Assembly: GCA_940671915.1 (NCBI GenBank)
Contig: CALNVZ010003426.1
Coordinates: 26,461,424 to 26,525,423, forward strand
Reading direction: 5' to 3'
Source of the DNA: Paracentrotus lividus
Taxonomy: Eukaryota; Echinodermata; Echinoidea; Camarodonta; Echinidae
Length of the DNA: 64,000 nucleotides
Part shown: in pieces, positions 1 through 11,604 of the stretch
Position numbering within the stretch: the stretch's first letter is position 1
Layout of the letters: each line of letters opens with the position of its first letter
Translations under genes and position numbers: made by a program
The notes under the pieces: model-generated
What the model was told of the DNA's origin: nothing
Seen by the model: the letters and a program-made list of their open reading frames with translations, nothing else
Database searches by the model: none

Positions 1-245
1 CAGTTCTCTTTTGGAAATCTAATGTTAAAAGGCACCGGCGTTTAACTTTGGAACGCCCTGGTCGATTTCCCGGCGGAAGCCATTTTTTCGATCTCACCAA
101 AAAAATATCCCAAAAAGGGAGGAAGCTCTGGGGAATTTTAGATTTGAGCTACGTTTAACTATTATTTTCTTCAACCCATTTTCTTTTCAAATTTAAATTA
201 AAAAAAGAGTTGGCGCCCATTGGCCTGTTGTACGTGTTCTCTACA

Positions 246-299
246 CTTATATATATATATATAATATATATATATAATATATATATATATTATATATAT
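246..299. repeat. (TA)n microsatellite
   Basis: Alternating AT dinucleotides with a few slips. It lies just left of the duplicated sushi block. Bases 1-245 to its left hold no recognisable gene. Confidence 0.9.
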
Positions 300-437
300 A
301 TTTCTTTCTTAATGCTAGCATATCTTTATTTTTATTTAAGAACCGAATATAATGAACGCTAAATACAGTATTTATCAAAACAGATGCCTTAATTAATTTA
401 AAGAAAAGAAACAGAAAAAACAAAACAAACATATTGC

Positions 438-618
438 CTGGTTTAGGACAAGATATGTCAGGTCCACACCAAACCAACTTTATTGTGACATTGTAGAGTG
501 AACATAGCATCGTTTCATCACAAAAACATCACTCTGTCACCAAAGTTGGTTAAGGTTAAGACGAATTCGTTGATAGTGCATTGGTGAAGGACGTAGGGAG
601 CACTGCAAGTCACATTGC
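438..618 (-). pseudogene. Broken single-sushi exon (copy A)
   Basis: Counterpart of the intact exon at 2205-2384, with the same acceptor and donor surroundings, but frameshifted. Only the C-terminal part reads in one frame, ending in the motif W-C-G-P-D-I-S-C-P-K-P-G. Length is 181 nt against 180 in the intact copy, yet several compensating and uncompensated indels lie inside. The unusual extra cysteine after the tryptophan is shared with copy B, so it predates the duplication. Either a pseudo-exon or a sequencing-error version of the same locus. Confidence 0.7.
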
Positions 619-896
619 CTTTAAACAGGTTAAAATGTTAAGACTTGATTAGATTAAATATGTAATATTCATAACAATCTCTTTATTAATGCTGGATATA
701 AAAAAGAAAAGATTATGTTTAAAAGCGCCAACGGGCTGGCGAGTACAAGGGGTCGGCACTAGCCTTAATTCCACCTAAGAAGAATAAACAAAAAATAGAA
801 AAAAATAAAATTCCCCAAAAAAGCCTTACATGCGGTAGTGCAGAGGAAGTTATGTAATATATAAAAGGGATGCGATCATAATCTTTATTAATATGT

Positions 897-927
<31 letters not shown>

Positions 928-1228
928 TGTATAATTATTATTATTTTTTTTGTCAGCAGCATTTAAAATGTATTTCAATTTCATGCATGATCACAAAGCG
1001 AAATGTTAGAATGAACGATTAAATAAAAAAAAAAAACAAAAATAATATAATAGCGTGGACTTTGACGGAAAAAAAGTGAAATTAAAATGCAAAAGAAGAA
1101 AAATATATGAAAACAAATATTAAGGGAATAAGAGGGGAAGGAACGTGTTGAAAGGAGAACAAAGTACCGTTATCTGAAAAAAAAACGACAAAATATAGGC
1201 CTATTAAGAAATATAAGAATATCATTAC

Positions 1229-1609
1229 CTATATTTGGGCAGGGCACATTATGTTTTTTCCATTCCATTATCCCATCGTCACAGCTCAATTCAAACCAAT
1301 CAGGAGCATGGTTACACGTAACAATTTAAGTAGTCACCATCGTCGTATGTAAGACGACGATTCTGAAATGGTCGAATCAGGTGGCACGGATGGTGCATTG
1401 CCAGTAAGCATTGCACGAATCAGAAGAAGGCTCGGACCACGATTACAACGGGTGGTCCGCTCCAAAGTCCTTTGTTGTGACACTGTAGATAAACCTGCAT
1501 CGCTTCGTGTCACACGGCCAACTCACTCCTGTCACCAAAAGTTGTAATTCACACGAAGTCGTTCGATATGCATGATTGGGAACATTATGGAGCACTGCAA
1601 GGATGGAAC
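1229..1609 (-). pseudogene. Broken double-sushi exon (copy A)
   Basis: Counterpart of the intact exon at 2967-3350. The donor context (exon end then GTAATG) and the acceptor context (GTTTAG) are kept, but internal one-base indels break the frame repeatedly, for example around the tyrosine-aspartate-glycine region and near the third cysteine. No long open frame survives. On the minus strand it lies downstream of the intact exons, so an intact gene reading through copy B would meet these next. Confidence 0.7.
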
Positions 1610-2204
1610 CTAAACGAGAACAAGAAAGTCAGAGGTAAAAACAAAGTGTTTTGTACACGTTTGCTTCAAAAGTGGGGAAGGGCTGAAGCCTTCCCAGCCC
1701 CCCCCCCCCCGGCTCCGCGGCCCCTGTGGATAACAGAATTAAACTGATAATGATACAATGCTTTTCAAAGTTTAATGTACTAAAGGGATACGTTTTTATA
1801 CGAATTTTGAACGAATGATATGTTTTTCACGTATTTTTGAACTTCAATATAAATGTAAATATCATATTAAATTAAATATGCTAATTTATGAAATGTTATT
1901 TTGTCGTCATAGCTAAAGATTTTCCTCTTTAAACAAATGTAGCGAACATCTGTAATACCTTATGAGGCTGTTCTCCTAAGCCCCGACTTGACCGGGGGGG
2001 GTGGGGGGGAGGGGAGGGAACACAAGTTCACGATGAGGTGGTGGTGGAATATCGTCATGAGGATATAGATAGTCGGTGTTACAGATGGTTGGTTGTGCGA
2101 TAGAAGTAATATAATCTCTCTCATGTAAAATACATATTTATCAAAAACAGTGCCTTAATGTAATTTAAAGAAAAGAAACAGAAAAACAAAACAAAACATA
2201 TTGC

Positions 2205-2384
2205 CTGGTTTAGGACAAGATATGTCAGGTCCACACCAAAGCCCTTTATTGTGACATTGTAGAGTGAACATAGCATCGTTTTCATCACAAAAAACATTCA
2301 CTCTGTCACCAAAGTTGTAGTTAAGACGAAGATCGTTGATAGTGGCATGGTGAGGAACGTAGGGAGCACTGCAAGTCACATTGC
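2205..2384 (-). CDS. Sushi (CCP) domain exon, single domain
   Basis: Exon of a sushi/complement-control-protein repeat gene, normally an extracellular or secreted adhesion or complement-type protein. The 180-nt exon encodes one domain beginning V-T-C-S-A-P and ending I-S-C-P-K-P, with the four framework cysteines and the G-L-W motif. Both boundaries are phase 1, typical of shuffled sushi exons. The acceptor is TTTTAAG; the donor reads CCAG followed by GCAATA, a GC donor rather than GT, present in both copies. A fifth cysteine follows the tryptophan (W-C-G-P), where most sushi domains lack one; it could pair with a partner outside the domain. It follows exon 2967-3350 in transcription order, and the two first-domain sequences are close paralogues. 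No start, signal peptide or stop is in the window, so the gene is partial. Confidence 0.75.
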
Positions 2385-2966
2385 CTTAAAACAGGTCAAA
2401 TGTAGACTTGATTAGATTAAAATGTAATATCAATAACAATCTCTTTATTAATGCTGAGTATAAAAGAAGAAAAGATTATGTTTAAAGCGCCAACGCCCTG
2501 GCGAGTACAAGGTCGGCACTAGCCTTAATTCCACCTAAAGAATTAAAAAAAAAAAAAAAAAATAGAAAAAAAATAAAATTCCCCCCAAAAAGCCTTACAT
2601 GCTGGTAGTGCAGAGGAAGTTATGTAATATATAAAGGCGGATGCGATATAATCTTTATTAATCATGTGTTCTGTTATTTTTTTATTTTTGTATAATTATT
2701 ATTATTTTTTTTTGTCAGCAGCCATTTAAATGTGTGCATTCATGCATGATCACAAAGCGAAATGTAGAATGAAACGATTAAATAATAAAAAAAAAAATTA
2801 ATGATAATATTTGCGTGGACTTACGACAGAGAAAAAGTGAAATTAAAATGCAAAAGAAGAAAATATATGAAAACAATATTAAGGAATAAGAGGGGGAAAG
2901 GAAACAAGTGTTGAAAAAAAGACCGACAGAATATAGGCCTATTAAGAAATATAAGAATATCATTAC

Positions 2967-3350
2967 CTATAATTGGGGCAGGGCACATTATGTTTTTTCC
3001 ATTCCATATCCCATCGTCACAGCTCAATTCAAACCAATCAGGAGCATGGTTACACGTAACATTTAAGTAGTCACCATCGTCGTATGTAAGACGACGATTC
3101 TGAATGGTCGAATCAGGTGGCACGGATGGTGCATTGCAGTAAGCATTGGAACGATCGTCTACATCAGGAGAAGGCTCGGGACACGATACAACGGGTCCGC
3201 TCCAAAGTCCTTTGTTGTGACACTGTAGAATAAACCTTGCATCGCTGGTGTCACACGCCACACTCACTCTGTCACCAAAGTTGTAATTCACACGAAGATC
3301 GTCGATAGTAGCATGATTGGGAACATATGGAGCACTGCAAGGAATGGAAC
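2967..3350 (-). CDS. Sushi (CCP) domain exon, two tandem domains
   Basis: A 384-nt exon (128 codons), phase 1 at both ends. It has a strong acceptor (long pyrimidine tract ending GTTTAG) and a GTAATG donor. It encodes two sushi domains: the first runs from P-C-S-A-P-Y-V-P to V-V-S-C-P-E-P, the second from Y-C-N-A-P-S-V-P to I-M-C-P-A-P. Each has four cysteines and a late tryptophan-glycine (L-W-S-G and I-W-N-G). An acidic linker of about ten residues joins them. Having two domains in one exon suggests loss of an intron between neighbouring sushi exons. The open frame continues past the donor only as low-complexity intron sequence. Function beyond an extracellular sushi protein cannot be given; membrane anchor and partner domains lie outside the window. 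Confidence 0.82.
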
Positions 3351-3682
3351 CTAAACGAGAACAAGAAAGTCAGAGTAAAAACAAAGTGTTTTTGTACACG
3401 TTTGCTTCAAAAGTGGGGAAGGGGGCTGAAGCCTTCCCAGCCCCCCCCCCCCCCCCCCCCCCCCCCCCGGCTCCGCGGCCCCTGTGGAATAACTAGAATT
3501 AAAGTGAATAATGATACAATGCTTTCAAAAGTTTGATGTACTAAAGGGATACGTTTTATCGCTCACATTTTGAACGATGATATGTTTTTCACGTATTTTG
3601 AACTTCAATATAAATGTGAAATATTATTCATATTAAATTAAATATGCAATGTTATTAGAAAATGTTATTTTTTGTGCTATAC

Positions 3683-4059
3683 TTTTTAAAAAGATTCTTA
3701 CCTCATTAAACAATGCGAGTTCGAAAATGTTTGGTAATATTTCTATCTGAAAACAGTGCATTTTTAAGCGTTTTTATGCTATGTTTATGAGGAAGATACA
3801 TATTATCTCACTAAACAATGTGAGCGCGAAAAATAATAAATCAACCTGAAGGCCTGAAAACAGTGCAATTTTAAAACGTCTTTATGCTATGCTTACAAGG
3901 AAGGTACATAATATCTAATTATTCCCGGCTGACAAAATAACAAACACGGTATTTGCGGTTATGTCGTGGCTTTATTGAAACTTTGTGATGGACGCTTAAT
4001 TGCAAATTATCATTTGAGATATCACAACAAAATAACACATAATATAATCATCATGAACA
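3683..4059. other. AT-rich spacer with degenerate GCGAAGCGCG-type modules
   Basis: No gene seen. Two related stretches (about 3697-3780 and 3805-3905) share 'AACAATG, GAAAACAGTGCA, TTTTAA, ATGCTATG' landmarks. They look like decayed copies of the dispersed module seen better at 5780-5935 and 23775-23960. Confidence 0.45.
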
Positions 4060-4385
4060 GGTAACAGCCTCCCCGCCTTTGCAATCGAGTAAGGCATAAA
4101 CGTATATCATTCAATTTCATTTCATGTATTTGTTATTGCCCAACAGGATAATTCATTTACGTTAACATTAATACCTTCCCCCCGCCTAAGCAATCGAGTG
4201 AGACCTAAAATAATGTTACCAACCTGCCCGACTCAGAAATTATCCCATCCCCAAGCCTCTGAAATCGAGTAGAACCTAAACATGTAATACCATGCAATAA
4301 CACAGGACAGATATAAAACGTTATATCAAATCATCATAAACCCAGATACCAGCCTCGTCGCCTTTAAGATCAGGTGAGGCGTAAG
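4060..4385. repeat. Degenerate tandem repeat with AATCGAGT core, four units
   Basis: Four loosely similar units each contain a C-rich stretch, then a form of GCAATCGAGTGAGGC, then CTAAA or GTAAA, at about 4070, 4180, 4250 and 4350. Spacing is 80-110 bp. Too diverged to name. Confidence 0.5.
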
Positions 4386-5779
4386 ATGAAAGCGTGACAC
4401 CCTAATTTACTTCCGGTTTACAGAGTTTGAAAATTAACATGTAGGCACAACTAGTTCCGCCCGCATTCAAATCGAATTGGGCCAGAAACCTATGAATTGA
4501 CATGCGAACAAATTCAACGAAAATTATCAGATGACAAGTTGTCACTAGATTTGAACACGACAATGCCGTTATTCCACAGTTTGCATGATCACTCTGAAAC
4601 CCCCGTATTAACTTCAGCGAACATATTACACGGTCCATCTAAAACGGGGTAAACCAACCACTTTTGGAACTTCCCCTATCACACTTTGTGCACGACGTTA
4701 ATATATAACTCAGTGTGTGATGACCTTGCCAAATTAATTTGACCACACTAAATTCAATCTATAAAACTCATATCCATAAAAGGATCACCTACAGTACCAT
4801 AACATGTACAAATATTATTTATACTTTCTATTACCAAAATTCTTAATCGGTTTTGCTCTTGCCCCATATGCCAAACTTGAGGCATTTTAACCAAGAGAGC
4901 AATGAGTATATAATTACCATTTTTATCATTATACTCACAACCATTATGTCAGCCCCCGTCCGACAAAGCACCATCGGATATTTTTCCCTAAGCCAGCCCC
5001 TGCCCGGGGTAAACAAAACCCAGCTTGGACCAGACAGGGCCCAAAGTTCAGGAAAACCCTTGGCCTAACACCAACCCACCCTTAAATTCAATCATTATTT
5101 GTTTAAAAAAAAAAATCGACTTCCATTACAGTTTATATAATCATAAAATGTATAGACTTTACATTAATATTCATATCATCACGTGTCAAATATAATTTGT
5201 AATTGTACGCGCTATTTCGAACACTTGATGAGCAGCGCATACATACACGTGATAATGAGTTATTATCATGTATGATTCATCGTTTGCATCGTTTCCAGTG
5301 ATCTGATCTTTCAATGTTGAAATATATGTAAAACTGCGTTCTGATCTTTGGAAAAACAATGACTGTCTTGATTCCGTGTACTCATTGGTATAAAGCAAAA
5401 TAAACGTGCCAGACTGACCGAACAACGTTCTTTTCTTATCCCTATACACCGCTAGCAATAATGCTAGATTCTAAAACATCTGTGCTCATATAACATAATC
5501 ATGACATATTAAGTACCAAACGCACGACTTCAGCGTGGTTAAACCATTCAAATACGACACCTCCTACACCCATCTCTCCAATACAAACGTCAAATGTTTC
5601 GCGGATATCCGCTACTTTAGCTTAATTATCTGTTTCTTTATGAAACATAAAATAATATAAACACCAATTTTTACATGCTTTTAACATCATACCAACAAAC
5701 TCAATTCAAGGTTAGAGATCATTTTGAACATGAAAACAGTTCATTTTAATTTTTTTTTTAAAAGAAGATACATATTCAC
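4386..5779. other. No gene recognised
   Basis: AT-rich sequence with only short chance reading frames and no protein family signature. A slightly C-rich patch lies at 4945-5085. Confidence 0.5.
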
Positions 5780-5935
5780 ATAATGCCAGCGCAAAGCGCG
5801 ACCCGAAAGTTTTTGATATATCATCCTGAAAACAGTGCATCTAAAAGGTTTTCGCATCCTTGAAAATCGATGGGGGGGGGGGGGGGACGCATGTCCCCCG
5901 TCCTCCCGCATTGATGGACGCCCAACGGTGTGTAA
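5780..5935 (+). repeat. Dispersed GCGAAGCGCGAGC-type module with G-run/C-run hairpin
   Basis: Starts with AGCGCAAAGCGCGA and ends with AAAATCGATGGGGGGG followed by GACGCATGTCCCCCGTCC. The G run and the C run can pair. The same order of parts occurs at 21500-21720 and 23775-23960, so this is one interspersed family. Confidence 0.6.
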
Positions 5936-8233
5936 TACCGAAGTGGTTGAACTTAACATTCATTATACCTATTGCGTTCATTTCTCTTACTCAAAGTTTA
6001 AAAAAGGGTAGCTCTATATTTATCAATCTTTTTTAACCCTAAAGGCCGCAGGAGGGGGGGGCTAATCCAGCCCCCTGGCATTTATGACTTTTTCTTAAAC
6101 TCTTACGCAACTTTTAAAACTATTTTGATAAAAATTGAGCGTACGGTTCGAAAGTTGCGCAACATTATGTAATGCAGCGTAGACTCAAATGTTGGAGATT
6201 TTCTGTATTTGTTTACAAAACATACGGGAAATGGCTTTTCATGCTAAACTCACATTTCTGTATTTAAACTATGGTTATTAGCCATTATTTTAGTTGATAT
6301 TGCTCTAATCATTAGAAAAAATCAATAACCAAAGTATTCCAAAAAAAAAAATAAATAAATTAAAAAAAAAAAAAAGATAAAATACATAAGTCGAAAAACA
6401 AAGAAATACATAAAAAATTCCCAAAACAATGAAATACATAATAAATTGAATTAGATACCGGAATTTTTTTACGTAAAATTGTTTGGAATGCTACAAAAAA
6501 TATTTACAACAAGAATTAGCATTCCAGGAGCCTTACTCAATGATTTAGAGCAAAAAGTATGATTTAATGCTTAATTTAGCGTAATGAATTAATATAAATT
6601 AAAAAGATATTATTTTGAAAAAACGAACTATACAGTCTTGTAGATTACATTGCACACTACTATTGTGCAAATTTTCGCGGCGATCGCGGGATCGCGAGCC
6701 CCCCCCCCCCCTCGCGGCTGTGAGATGGCAAAAATTCCCGGCCTTTTTAGGGTTAAAGCGCAAGGAGTAAGAATGTAACAGTCTCAACAAAAGTAAACAT
6801 TGCTTAGAAACCGAAGGAAAAGCACGGTATTCATAGTTTATGACTCCAGTCTTTTAGTAAAAAATATTTAACATAATAGTTTATATTAAAAGACTCATTT
6901 CTTTTAGGTTCAAGATTGTTGCTGAATTATTATTTTTTTCTTTTTACAAAAACTGCGAAACGACAATTATGCATATTTATATATTGTCAAAGTCCATTTA
7001 TAGATATAATTTGATCAAAACTTGAGCAGTGGTATTCATGTAAGACGAGTTTAAAAATTTAACTTTCAAATCGAAATAAATGGTTGGTCCGCTTGGAAAT
7101 CATAATATTGCCTATAATTGTATATCAATTATTTTTAGAAAATAGATATTTTTTTAAAGTAAATATAAATATCAGATACCATTCTTTGATAGTCACGTCG
7201 GCTGTTAAAACGTATTATCTAATCTCATCAGTCTTCAGGGCCTCCATTATTATTTATTAAATAGACCTTGATTTGACCTCTCAAACCCTGCGGAAAGACA
7301 TGGTTTCAACCAGGGCAAATTATTGAAAAATTTCATTTGCACCTCGGTAGCAAAAAACTCAATTTCATGAAAATCATAAACCTGAATACAAAAAAAAAAA
7401 TAAAATAAAGCACAATTACTTGATGTACTTTGACGAAACTGCATTAGTAAAATGAGTTTACGATCGACAACAAATTAAATCGGACTTATCTCTTAATTCC
7501 ATTTTTTTTTTAAATGAGCCAACTAAGTATGGCACTGAAAAAAGAGAAATTTATCATTCTAAGATATATATTTTTAGTGTAAATTGGTGTTGATGGGCCG
7601 GGATCCAGCAATATAAACCCTCTTAGATCAATCTATCGTAAAATTCCCCATTATTTCGAAAGAGCAGACACCGCGTGCCGCGATTGGTCAATAAATGGGT
7701 GTGACGTAATTTGCTCCCATAATTATTTGGAACCTACGGCAATGGCAATCTAAGTAGCATCGCGTGCCCTCGATCCATTCCGCACCTATCACTCCCAACC
7801 CCGCGGCCGCAATATGTTCTCTTCAGCACAGATTTGGGCTTTTTTTTTTTTTTGAACCTCTGGAAAAAAAAAAAAACACAAAAATACTAAATAAATAAAA
7901 TAAAATCATCTTTGCTGCATAAACAATATGGCAGCCCAGCTGTCCGGTGACTTTCCAATACCACAATATCAAAAAAATTTTAAAAAACGTAAACATTTTA
8001 AAACGTAAAAATCTCGATTTTTTTTTTTCCAACTTTGGATGCGTTTTTAACCATTACGTTTATTTTTGAGCCCAAATGAATTTGGTATAAGAAAATCTGC
8101 CAGAATCTACCGCAATATCCTTAGCATAATTTTAATGACATCAGATTTGTAGATTAGTCATGTTTAGTTATTCTTTTTTTAATACGTATTGTGGGCTAAT
8201 AAATCATTAAAAAATAAAACAAATAAAAAATCT
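5936..8233. other. No gene recognised
   Basis: AT-rich, with A and T homopolymers and a poly-C patch at 6701-6711. A less AT-rich stretch at 7660-7810 holds an ATTGG box and a TGACGTAA site, but no transcript can be tied to it. Confidence 0.5.
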
Positions 8234-8335
8234 CACCTGATTTTTGACATTCGACAAATGCTTGATAAATCAATGACTTTGTAAGAAACGAGCAGCTTTA
8301 GTTGTGCACAACCCGATAACCCGACAGTTAGGCAC
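8234..8335 (-). repeat. Diverged copy of the 'DATNQ' dispersed repeat
   Basis: Contains CTCACCTG, GACATTCGACAAATGCTTG, AACGAGCAGC and CACAACCCGATAA in the same order as the better copies at 49050-49350 and 51895-52165. This copy is eroded and no frame is kept. Confidence 0.45.
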
Positions 8336-8552
8336 AGTAAACGACCCTATCTTAAAGAAATACAAATACACCAAAAGTATGCTCAACGAATGCGCAATCT
8401 CACCGCAGAACAACAAACTACAACCATGACCAAAGAATATATAGTGGGAAGAAATTTCGCTCCGACCACTCCGTGAAGTACATCGAGCGATTGATCGAGC
8501 AATAGAGCGGCTCGAATTTTTGACGGTTTACATGCATTTTGCACTTGAAAAC

Positions 8553-8557
<5 letters not shown>

Positions 8558-8600
<43 letters not shown>
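8558..8600. repeat. Poly-T tract (about 43 nt)
   Basis: Uninterrupted T run; read on the minus strand it is an A tail that could end an unidentified retroposon. Confidence 0.85.
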
Positions 8601-8604
<4 letters not shown>

Positions 8605-8694
8605 GCGCCATATTTCATATATTATTCTACCTTTTAAATTCTTGATTTTTGGATGGGAGCAAGGTTGAGAAGTTAGAGATGCATACTAACAACC

Positions 8695-9420
8695 TTTATT
8701 TCCACGAAAAACTGCCAAAAAAAGTCAGTGACTTTGCCTCCTTTTGAGCATTGTAGCCGCAATACGTTTTAACGTAAAACAACAACTTTCAAAACGGATA
8801 ATTTTCCCCTTTTATTTTCTTTAAAAGATTGGAAATGTAGATTTTATCAAATTTAAATAAATTTTCTATTATTATCATGCATTTAAACTCTTGACAACAC
8901 CCTAAAAAAGTCAGTGACTATGCCTCCTTTTGGGCATGAAAAATTGTATTCCAATGGGTTTAACACGTAGTACAAAATATTTTAAAGTGCTTCCGATTCC
9001 CATTATATTTCGTTTTAATGATTGGAAATGTAGATTTTATCAAATTAAAATAAATTTTCTAACATAAGCAAGCATTTTAAACTCTTGAAGACCTCCTAAA
9101 AAAAGTCAGTGACTATGCCTCCTTTTGGGCATGAAAATGCCTATGTTTAACACGTAAAACACATGTTTTTGAAATGGATTATATTCCCCCTTTCTTTTTA
9201 AACTCTTGAAGACCTCCTAAAAAAAGTCAGTGACTATGCCTCCTTTTGGGCATGAAAATGCCTATGTTTAACACGTAAAAGACATGTTTTTGAAATGGAT
9301 TATATTCCCCCTTTCTTTCATTGAAACAATTGGAAATGTAGATTTTATAAAATTTCAATAAATTTGCTTCATTCTAAACTCTTAACGACCTCACAAAAAA
9401 GTCAGTGACTATCCATTTCT
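8695..9420 (+). repeat. Tandem repeat with AAAGTCAGTGACT core, five units
   Basis: The near-palindrome AGTCAGTGACT followed by atGCCTCCTTTTG(A/G)GCATGA occurs at about 8719, 8907, 9103, 9226 and 9400. The spacing is 188, 196, 123 and 174 bp. Between the cores lie 'TTGGAAATGTAGATTTTAT', 'AATAAATTTTCT' and 'TTTAAACTCTTGA'. The shortest interval suggests an internal deletion of a roughly 190-bp unit. Confidence 0.75.
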
Positions 9421-10474
9421 TGTTAGGTTTTCACATAGAAATTATCGTCATCTGCAGTATCAACACGTGCAATAAATCAGCGCATGCGCTAGACTGATTG
9501 AATAACACATGGATTTCCAATGTACTACAACATTTTACGTGCATACAGCGAACTCGCACCTCTCCGTTATATTCTCTCTGCCATGACTATACGTCTTGGA
9601 GTACAACCGAAAAATGCGAATGCCGGAAAGAATTATCATTTGTTTTTCCTACGGTAAATGAAAATGGGGAAAATAATGATTGCAAGCAAAACGGTCCTGA
9701 AAATTGGGCATCTGTTTCAGTTGAGCACATTAATTTTATTCAGTACGCATTTACAGCTCTACCAAACCAATTATGACGTCATAAAAGAAACGAAACAAAT
9801 TCAACCGATGATCATTTATCATCGCTTTATCTATCGCAATAAATAGAATCATATAGTACCATACACGTGCAATGGTACATTTTGGACGGTATATGTCCGA
9901 TGGTACAAATGTTGCACGTTCAGCCTCCTATTTGCTTGCACACAACAAGCTAAGAATGCGCAGTAGAATATCAATCTTTAAACGGGTTTTCATTGATATG
10001 AACTACCTCTAATGCCCAATTCAAAATTTGTGTGTATCGAAATTATGGTTTGAAATTCAGATTATTGCACAAACAAATAATAGTAATAATAATATACATA
10101 AGAAACCCATCCCTATCCAATACGTAATTTTTAAGGTGGAAACAATGCTCCGGACGTTATTTCGTCTAAGATGTAGGGTTAAGGTGAGGGGTACTACACT
10201 GCAAAAACGGGGTGTAAAATTTAACACCACAGGTGTTGAACCTAAAACCGGCACATAATCTATATCCGTCCACACCCAATGGTGTTAAAACCAGTTTTAG
10301 TGCTAAAAAATACATTACTGAAACTATTGGATGTTATTTTCAAACCACATTCTTGTTAACATTTGAAACTTGCCATGGTGTTAACCCGTTGTATACTATA
10401 TGGTTGGGGTTAGGGTTAAGGGCCTGTCCCACAGAAGGCGATCGTTGTGGCGACAACTACAGAATATTGAATTT
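9421..10474. other. No gene; short 'GGTGTTAA' element near 10190-10290
   Basis: No protein signature. Around 10190-10300 a CTGCAAAAACGGGGTGT start and several GGTGTTAA/TTAACACC words look like a terminal piece of a DNA transposon. A short TTAGGGTTA stretch at 10405-10420 is too brief to be telomeric. Confidence 0.4.
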
Positions 10475-10720
10475 GAATTGAATTGAACTTTATTCACTAC
10501 TTTCATAAAAAAGAAATCATTCGTAAAAAAAAAATAATACAAATCAAGTGATATAAAATATTTTATACAAAGTATAATATTACATATTTGTGAGAACATT
10601 TATAAAAATATAATGGAAGGATCATCGAGGTAATTTATTCCACATTATAGGACCCTTGCATACAAATATATCATTAGAAAAAAATAATAACTATAAATTG
10701 CACGAGTATCAGCTTAAATT
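10475..10720 (-). mobile_element. 3' end of a CR1/L2-type LINE, 5'-truncated
   Basis: Read on the minus strand it encodes the typical end of a CR1/L2 reverse-transcriptase protein (a G-P-I-M-W-N-K-L-P-R motif near 10640). An AT-rich 3' end follows, closing with TTCAA-type tandem repeats (10475-10495). Such short 3' repeats are usual for this group. Only about 250 bp remain. Confidence 0.55.
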
Positions 10721-10739
10721 CTAGTACTATATCGATATA

Positions 10740-11567
10740 CAGGGTGTATCAATAAAAACGGGACAGTTTTGAAAAGTCTGTCAAAATTTCGTTTAAAATT
10801 ATGATGTCTATATTTTGATGTTAACAGATGCTCTTAAGTCTTATCTTTCAAATGCCATTTAAAATAATAAGTTTCGTTCATGCTTGAGCCCACACAGAAC
10901 GTTTTTGTCGGGGGCTCAAAAAAAGGCTTGCGCACAAAATGGAAGAAAACGAGAAATACGATCATCAGACTTATTGCTAATCAGCAGACTTCCTCTTAAC
11001 CTTTTCATTATTTTGGCACTTATTTTCGAATTATGCTTTCAAAATTCATTTACAAAGCTATTTATTTACTTGAACTGTTTTTTGTTTTGTTCTGTTTTTG
11101 TTTTTTTCACATGTTAACATGTTATCTTTTAGCACAGAATATTCCTTTAAACTAAAAATAAAAAAAATAAAAAAAATGTTGTCAACCCAAGAAAGGGGAT
11201 TTGATTAGTTGGTTGATTATTTGATTGATTGCTTGCTTTGTTTGTTCGTTTGTTTGTTTGTTTGTTTGATTGATTGATTGATTGATTGATTGTTTGATTG
11301 ATGGATTGATTTATTAATTGATTGATTGACTGAATGAAGGATTGATTGATTGACCATTTTGAATGATTGATTAATTCATTTTTTCTTTGAATGATTGATT
11401 GATTGATCGATTACTTTTTGAATGATTGCTCAAATGATAATTGATTAAATCGTTGGAAGAATCCTAGAAAATCGACTCAAAAGACTGACATAATCATTGA
11501 TCAAGGTAAAGTAACAATCAATCCGAATGGGAGTACCTGATTCAGAATAAACTTTGAATTTAACGAA

Positions 11568-11604
<37 letters not shown>

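Larger units (their letters stand above)
360..1915. repeat. Left copy (A) of a 1.55-kb direct duplication, indel-ridden
   Basis: This block aligns end to end with 2127-3682: the exons, the intron, the poly-C tract and the AT-rich flank follow in the same order. Differences are mostly one- or two-base insertions and deletions spread evenly through coding and non-coding parts, many in homopolymers, plus substitutions. That pattern suits either an old unconstrained duplicate or a stretch of uncorrected long-read sequence. It also holds a 28-base T run near 901-928 and a poly-C run near 1699. Confidence 0.85.
2127..3682. repeat. Right copy (B) of the 1.55-kb direct duplication, intact
   Basis: Same order of elements as copy A but with open exons and consistent splice phases. 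It includes a poly-C run of about 29 bases at 3440-3468 followed by a GC-rich GGCTCCGCGGCCCCTG tail. Between the copies (1916-2126) lies a G-rich stretch and no gene. Confidence 0.85.

Noticed and set aside
7660-7810. Promoter-like stretch with ATTGG and TGACGTAA boxes
   Set aside because: Two short motifs are expected by chance and no downstream coding sequence is recognised.
10405-10420. Telomere-like GGGGTTAGGGTTA
   Set aside because: Only two units; not a telomere or a clear interstitial telomeric repeat.
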